The notes under the pieces: generated by a model
Seen by the model: only the letters and a program-made list of their open reading frames with translations
Databases searched by the model: none
What the model was told of the DNA's origin: nothing
Assembly (NCBI GenBank): GCA_902464595.1
Contig: CABQJX010000126.1
Coordinates: 1 to 7,741, forward strand
Origin: an uncultured Lachnoclostridium sp.
GTDB taxonomy: Bacteria > Bacillota > Clostridia > Lachnospirales > Lachnospiraceae
Reading direction: 5' to 3'
Length of the DNA stretch: 7,741 nt
Shown here: positions 5,349 to 7,741 of the stretch, piece after piece
How the letters are laid out: each line of letters starts with the position of its first letter
Numbering within the stretch: the first letter of the stretch is position 1
Translations under genes and position numbers: made by a program

Positions 5349-6269
5349 TTACAGTACGCTGTTGATGTCGGCTGCCATATCGATCACTGCCTGACGGGAA
5401 GCCTCTCCGAAATGCTCCGGTCCGAAAGCGCTGTATTTTTCCTGACGGTAAGCGGCAATAATGCCTCTGGAGGAGTTGACGATCGCTCCCAGCCCATCCT
5501 CATTGAAGCAGTGCTTTAAGTCAGCAGCTGTACCGCCCTGGGCTCCATAGCCGGGAACCAGGAAATATGTATGGGGCATAAGCTTTCTGAGGATCTTGCT
5601 CATCTCAGGATAGGTCGCTCCCACGACTGCTCCCACATTGCTGTAGCCGTTCTCCTCGATGGTATCAGCTCCCCACTCCTCAACCTTGGCAGCTACCCAC
5701 TCATAGAGAGGCTTCCCGTCAATGAGGCGGTCCTGGAACTCACCGCTAGAAGGATTGGAAGTCTTGACCAGAACAAAAATTCCCTTATCCTCCTTTTTGC
5801 ACACGTCAACAAAAGGCTTCACGCCGTCTGTTCCAAGATAAGGATTCACTGTAAGCATGTCCACATCAAAGCCGCGAAGGATCTTGCTTCCTACCTGAAC
5901 GCTTCCCAGATGTCCGGCTGCATAAGCAGCAGAGGTAGAGCCAATGTCGCCTCTCTTAGCGTCACCGATCACAACCAGCCCCTTCTCATGACAGTACTCC
6001 ACCGTCTTCTGATATACCTTCAGTCCCTCGATACCGAACTGCTCATACATGGCGATCTGAGGCTTTACAGCAGGGATCAGATCCCATGTGTGGTCAATAA
6101 TTTCTTTATTAAACTGCCATACAGCGTCTGCTGCCCCCTCTAAGGTCTCTCCATAAACTTCCAGGGATTTCTTTACCATGTGCTCCGGCACATAAGACAG
6201 CATCGGATCCAGTCCCACGCAGATAGGAGCCTTTGTCTTCTTTATCTTTTCAGCTAACTGTTGAATCAT
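5349..6269 (-). CDS. pyrF: Orotidine 5'-phosphate decarboxylase PyrF
   Basis: Catalyses the last step of de novo UMP synthesis, OMP to UMP plus CO2. The 306-aa protein belongs to the longer OMP decarboxylase subfamily. It carries CVGLDP at residues 17-22, the catalytic DAKRGDI at 103-109 with Lys105 between the two aspartates, NPYLGTDG at 142-149, the phosphate-loop segment VPGYGAQGG at 238-246, and NSSRGI at 265-270 with the phosphate-binding Arg268. The ATG at 6267-6269 has a near-ideal AAGGAGG six bases upstream. As first gene of the operon it follows an extended -10 promoter at 6326-6334 with a short leader of about 50 nt. No PyrR gene and no PyrR-type attenuator are visible in that leader. 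Confidence 0.97.
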   Translation of the reverse strand: MIQQLAEKIKKTKAPICVGLDPMLSYVPEHMVKKSLEVYGETLEGAADAVWQFNKEIIDHTWDLIPAVKPQIAMYEQFGIEGLKVYQKTVEYCHEKGLVVIGDAKRGDIGSTSAAYAAGHLGSVQVGSKILRGFDVDMLTVNPYLGTDGVKPFVDVCKKEDKGIFVLVKTSNPSSGEFQDRLIDGKPLYEWVAAKVEEWGADTIEENGYSNVGAVVGATYPEMSKILRKLMPHTYFLVPGYGAQGGTAADLKHCFNEDGLGAIVNSSRGIIAAYRQEKYSAFGPEHFGEASRQAVIDMAADINSVL

Positions 6270-6321
6270 AGTATCCTCCTTGTTTCAGGGCGTTCAATTT
6301 CCCTTCCTATGTCAATTCTTA

Positions 6322-6353
6322 ACCCATTTTAACACAAATTATGTCTTATGGGT
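6322..6353 (-). promoter_or_regulatory. pyr operon promoter with flanking inverted repeat
   Basis: On the minus strand an extended -10, TG-T-TAAAAT, lies at 6326-6334. The -35 position is weak (TACCCA-like), as is common for extended -10 promoters. The predicted start is near 6319, giving a leader of about 50 nt. The 6-bp inverted repeat ACCCAT (6322-6327) / ATGGGT (6348-6353) has one arm on the -10 and the other at the -35 position, making it a possible operator. No regulator is identified. Confidence 0.5.
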
Positions 6354-6380
6354 AGCCCCAAAACGCCATAGTTTCCCTAA

Positions 6381-6417
6381 AACAGCAAAGGCCCGGACAG
6401 CTCAAAACCGTCCAGGC
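6381..6417 (-). terminator. Hairpin terminator after the flavodoxin gene
   Basis: A 10-bp stem pairs 6391-6400 with 6408-6417 around a 7-nt loop. In minus-strand RNA it is continuous with two G-U pairs, while the plus-strand version has two mismatches, which favours the minus direction. The following CTTTGCTGTTTT tract is only a moderate T-run. It separates the flavodoxin gene from the pyr promoter about 50 nt further on. Confidence 0.65.
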
Positions 6418-6419
6418 GT

Positions 6420-6485
6420 TTTCATTTTCTCTATTTTCTTTTTCTCTATATTTCTTTTTCTCCGTTTTCTTTCTCTCCGTTTCCC
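6420..6485. repeat. Degenerate 15-17 bp polypurine/polypyrimidine tandem repeat after the flavodoxin gene
   Basis: About four copies of a TTTTCTTTTTCTCYR-like unit (plus strand) fill the space between the flavodoxin stop and its terminator. On the minus strand it reads as AAACGGAGAAAAAGA-type units. It is nearly pure purine on one strand. The unit resembles the 16-bp repeat between pyrD and pyrE. Confidence 0.65.
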
Positions 6486-6492
6486 TTAGCCT

Positions 6493-7041
6493 TTAAATGG
6501 AGGCTCCAAGGTCAAAAGCCATCTGAATCTCCGGCTTTCCGCTAATATCACCCACATTCATGTTGCCTCCGGCCAGAACATGACCCAGATTATCCCAGCG
6601 GAGATGCTCCATCAAATGGTCAAAATACAGCACAACGTCCTCAAATCCATCTCCTTCTGCCGCCATCAAAAGCACACCGCCTCTTCCCTGTCCCCTGAGG
6701 ATCCCCTCTTTTCCCTCTTCCAGGGCAAACAGGCGGTCAACGGCGGTGCGGATCTGACCGCTCATGTTCCAATAATATAGGGGGGTAGCAAAAACAACCA
6801 CATCACAGGATTTAACCTCCGGATAGATCTGATCCATATCGTCCTTCTGTGCGCAGGGACATTCGCGGCTGCTGTCTCCGCCAAAGCATCCTTTGCATCC
6901 ATGAATCTCCATCTGATCCAGGAAAAATTCTGTCACTGTATGCCCTGCCTTCTGTGCCCCCTCCGTAAAGGATTTCACCAGAGCCGAAGTGTTCCCGTTC
7001 TTACGCGGACTTCCATTTAAAACAACAATACGCTTACCCAT
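6493..7041 (-). CDS. Flavodoxin / NADPH-dependent FMN reductase family protein
   Basis: A 182-aa cytoplasmic flavoprotein of the flavodoxin-like fold (NADPH-dependent FMN reductase or NAD(P)H quinone reductase/azoreductase superfamily). It shows the FMN phosphate loop NGSPRKNGNTSAL at residues 9-21, the second flavin-contacting segment TPLYYWNMSGQIRTAVDR at 86-103, and alternating beta/alpha pattern. Four cysteines at 49, 52, 61 and 63 (CX2C-X8-CxC) follow strand 2 and could bind an iron-sulfur cluster as in iron-sulfur flavoproteins, or form disulfides; this is inference. The start at 7041 is chosen over the longer open frame to 7203 because GGAGGAGG (7050-7057) sits 8 nt upstream and homology begins at MGKRIVVLNG. 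The gene is divergent from an HxlR regulator, a pairing typical of redox- or electrophile-induced reductases such as B. subtilis yodB with its targets. Confidence 0.9.
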   Translation of the reverse strand: MGKRIVVLNGSPRKNGNTSALVKSFTEGAQKAGHTVTEFFLDQMEIHGCKGCFGGDSSRECPCAQKDDMDQIYPEVKSCDVVVFATPLYYWNMSGQIRTAVDRLFALEEGKEGILRGQGRGGVLLMAAEGDGFEDVVLYFDHLMEHLRWDNLGHVLAGGNMNVGDISGKPEIQMAFDLGASI

Positions 7042-7071
7042 TTTAACTTCCTCCTCCATAGTATGACTACA

Positions 7072-7093
7072 GTTCACTGGCCAGCCAGTAAAC
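7072..7093 (-). promoter_or_regulatory. Inverted repeat in the flavodoxin gene leader
   Basis: GTTCACTGG (7072-7080) and CCAGTAAAC (7085-7093) form a 9-bp inverted repeat with one mismatch around a 4-nt centre. It lies about 30 nt upstream of the flavodoxin start codon and downstream of its predicted promoter. It may be a leader hairpin or a second protein-binding site. Confidence 0.4.
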
Positions 7094-7139
7094 AACAGCA
7101 GCCTGCGATCCGCATAAACGGATATTCGCTGCCTGGGAA

Positions 7140-7167
7140 TTGACTTTTTTATCCCTCTAAGTATAAT
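7140..7167 (+). promoter_or_regulatory. Promoter of the HxlR-family regulator gene
   Basis: A plus-strand -35 TTGACT (7140-7145) and a perfect -10 TATAAT (7162-7167) are separated by 16 bp. The predicted start is near 7174, giving a leader of about 83 nt. The -10 overlaps the -10 of the divergent flavodoxin promoter. Confidence 0.75.
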
Positions 7168-7193
7168 CATAATAGAAATAGAAAATAAATCAA
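7166..7193 (-). promoter_or_regulatory. Promoter of the flavodoxin-family gene
   Basis: On the minus strand -35 TTGATT (7188-7193) and -10 TATGAT (7166-7171) are separated by 16 bp. The predicted start is near 7159, giving a leader of about 117 nt. The first two bases of the inverted repeat at 7192-7218 fall in the -35, so a protein bound there could block this promoter. Confidence 0.6.
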
Positions 7194-7218
7194 GTACGCA
7201 CATTCAGGTGCGATACTT
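7192..7218. promoter_or_regulatory. Inverted repeat, candidate HxlR operator
   Basis: AAGTACGCAC (7192-7201) and GTGCGATACTT (7208-7218) are inverted copies with one extra base in the right arm and a 6-nt centre. The outer AAGTA/TACTT half-sites recur at 7159-7163 (AAGTA) and 7233-7237 (TACTT), and ATACTTAC is repeated directly at 7213-7220 and 7232-7239. The position, between divergent genes and overlapping the flavodoxin -35, fits an operator for the adjacent HxlR protein. As I recall, YodB/CatR-type sites also use TACT/AGTA half-sites. Confidence 0.55.
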
Positions 7219-7256
7219 ACAATGATTTCCAATACTTACTTAAAGGAGAGTGTAAA

Positions 7257-7589
7257 ATGGGAAAACGCTGTATCGAAAATGAGTGCCTCAGCGGCACAGG
7301 CTTCAGTTATACGCTGTCACTGATCAATGGAAAATATAAGATGACCATTCTTTACACGCTGATGGAATTTGGCGTAGTGCGCTTTAATGAGATCAAAAAG
7401 TACATCGGAGAAATTTCCTATAAAACGCTCAGCTCGAATCTAAAAGAGCTGGAGCGGGATCAGCTCATTCACCGGGAGGAATATCCACAGATCCCCCCAA
7501 AGGTGGAATATAGTCTGACCGAACGCGGAAAGTCTCTTATGCCTATACTGGATGGAATGTGTGAATGGGGAAGCAAAAACCGTATCTAA
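7257..7589 (+). CDS. HxlR-family winged helix transcriptional regulator
   Basis: A 110-aa DNA-binding protein of the HxlR (DUF24) branch of MarR-like winged helix regulators, which act as dimers. Family features are the INGKYKMTILYTL helix at residues 23-35, RFNEIKKYIGEISYKTLSSNLKELERDQLI at 42-71 covering the helix-turn-helix, and the wing with PPKVEYSLTERGKSL at 80-94. Cys5 and Cys10 lie at the N-terminus and Cys102 near the C-terminus. B. subtilis YodB likewise uses an N-terminal Cys with C-terminal partners to sense diamide and quinones, so a thiol-based sensor is a reasonable inference. The ATG at 7257 has AAAGGAGAG about 8 nt upstream. It probably controls the divergent flavodoxin-family gene and itself. 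Confidence 0.93.
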   Translation: MGKRCIENECLSGTGFSYTLSLINGKYKMTILYTLMEFGVVRFNEIKKYIGEISYKTLSSNLKELERDQLIHREEYPQIPPKVEYSLTERGKSLMPILDGMCEWGSKNRI

Positions 7590-7741
7590 AACACATTCAG
7601 ACATCCTTACCGTCCGCAGCATCCAAACTGCATCCAAACGGACTTCAAAGCCGACTGTCAGAGAAAACCCTTTGAGTAAACTTCCTCAGGACAAACGCAT
7701 GAGTAAATAAATTGTGAACAAATCCCCTTTTTCTGGTATGA
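7590..7741. other. Downstream of the HxlR gene: no gene seen
   Basis: No convincing gene or terminator is visible. GCATCCAAAC occurs twice with an 11-bp period (7619-7628 and 7630-7639), enclosed by GTCCG (7612-7616) / CGGAC (7639-7643). A possible plus-strand promoter, TTGTGA (7712-7717) with TATGA at the very edge, has a long 19-bp spacing and cannot be judged because the window ends. Confidence 0.4.

Noticed and set aside
5571..6143. 190-aa plus-strand frame
   Set aside because: It is fully antisense to pyrF, whose motifs are unambiguous, and has no recognisable domain or ribosome binding site.
6310..6315. Perfect TTGACA (minus strand) close to pyrF
   Set aside because: No -10-like hexamer exists 16-18 bp downstream (CGCCCT at the expected place), and it falls inside the leader of the better extended -10 promoter.
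6270..6325. PyrR-type attenuator in the pyrF leader
   Set aside because: The leader is about 50 nt with no antiterminator/terminator pair and no sequence I recognise as a PyrR-binding loop.
6506..6517. CCAAGGTCAAAA at the end of the flavodoxin gene matching the palindrome arm near 1585
   Set aside because: It is a short match inside conserved coding sequence with no second arm nearby, so most likely coincidence.
7042..7203. 54-codon N-terminal extension of the flavodoxin-family frame
   Set aside because: It has no flavodoxin homology, spans the predicted promoter region and leader inverted repeat, and a strong GGAGGAGG site sits 8 nt before the ATG at 7041.

Overview
The window reads as a chromosomal segment from an anaerobic Firmicute of the class Clostridia, most likely a Lachnospiraceae member (Blautia/Dorea/Clostridium cluster XIVa type). 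This is inferred from the pyrF-pyrK-pyrD-pyrE order with the NAD-linked PyrDB/PyrK dihydroorotate dehydrogenase, strong GGAGG ribosome binding sites, a VanZ-like protein and Clostridia-type small membrane proteins. Base composition is moderate and no phage, IS or CRISPR sequence is visible. The exact genus cannot be fixed from the sequence alone.

Layout, right to left (nearly everything is on the minus strand). At the right end a plus-strand HxlR-family regulator (7257-7589) is divergent from a minus-strand flavodoxin/FMN-reductase-like gene (6493-7041). Their promoters overlap and are surrounded by AAGTA/TACTT half-sites. A hairpin terminator (6391-6417) separates the flavodoxin gene from an extended -10 promoter that starts the pyrimidine operon: pyrF (5349-6269), pyrK (4536-5330), pyrD (3615-4517), a 143-nt purine-rich repeat gap, and pyrE (2794-3471). 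These supply the last steps of de novo UMP synthesis. The operon continues without a visible break into three small membrane proteins: a 59-aa protein whose start overlaps the pyrE stop by one base (2615-2794), a VanZ-like protein (2132-2605), and a 107-aa three-helix protein that starts with TTG in a 4-nt overlap (1812-2135). A 14-bp-stem terminator (1740-1785) closes the unit.

Next comes lgt (543-1424), the lipoprotein diacylglyceryl transferase, followed by the 5' end of a ROK-family sugar kinase (1-478, running off the left edge). lgt has a leader of about 225 nt that is unusual. It starts at an extended -10 promoter, carries three consecutive hairpins (1580-1648, 1517-1576, 1484-1515), and contains a chain of three touching micro-ORFs, the last of which overlaps the lgt start codon out of frame. 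This leader is the best candidate here for an undescribed cis-regulatory RNA or an interspersed palindromic repeat.

Other points of interest are two similar 15-16 bp purine-rich tandem repeats after pyrD and after the flavodoxin gene, and the membrane-protein tail on the pyr operon.
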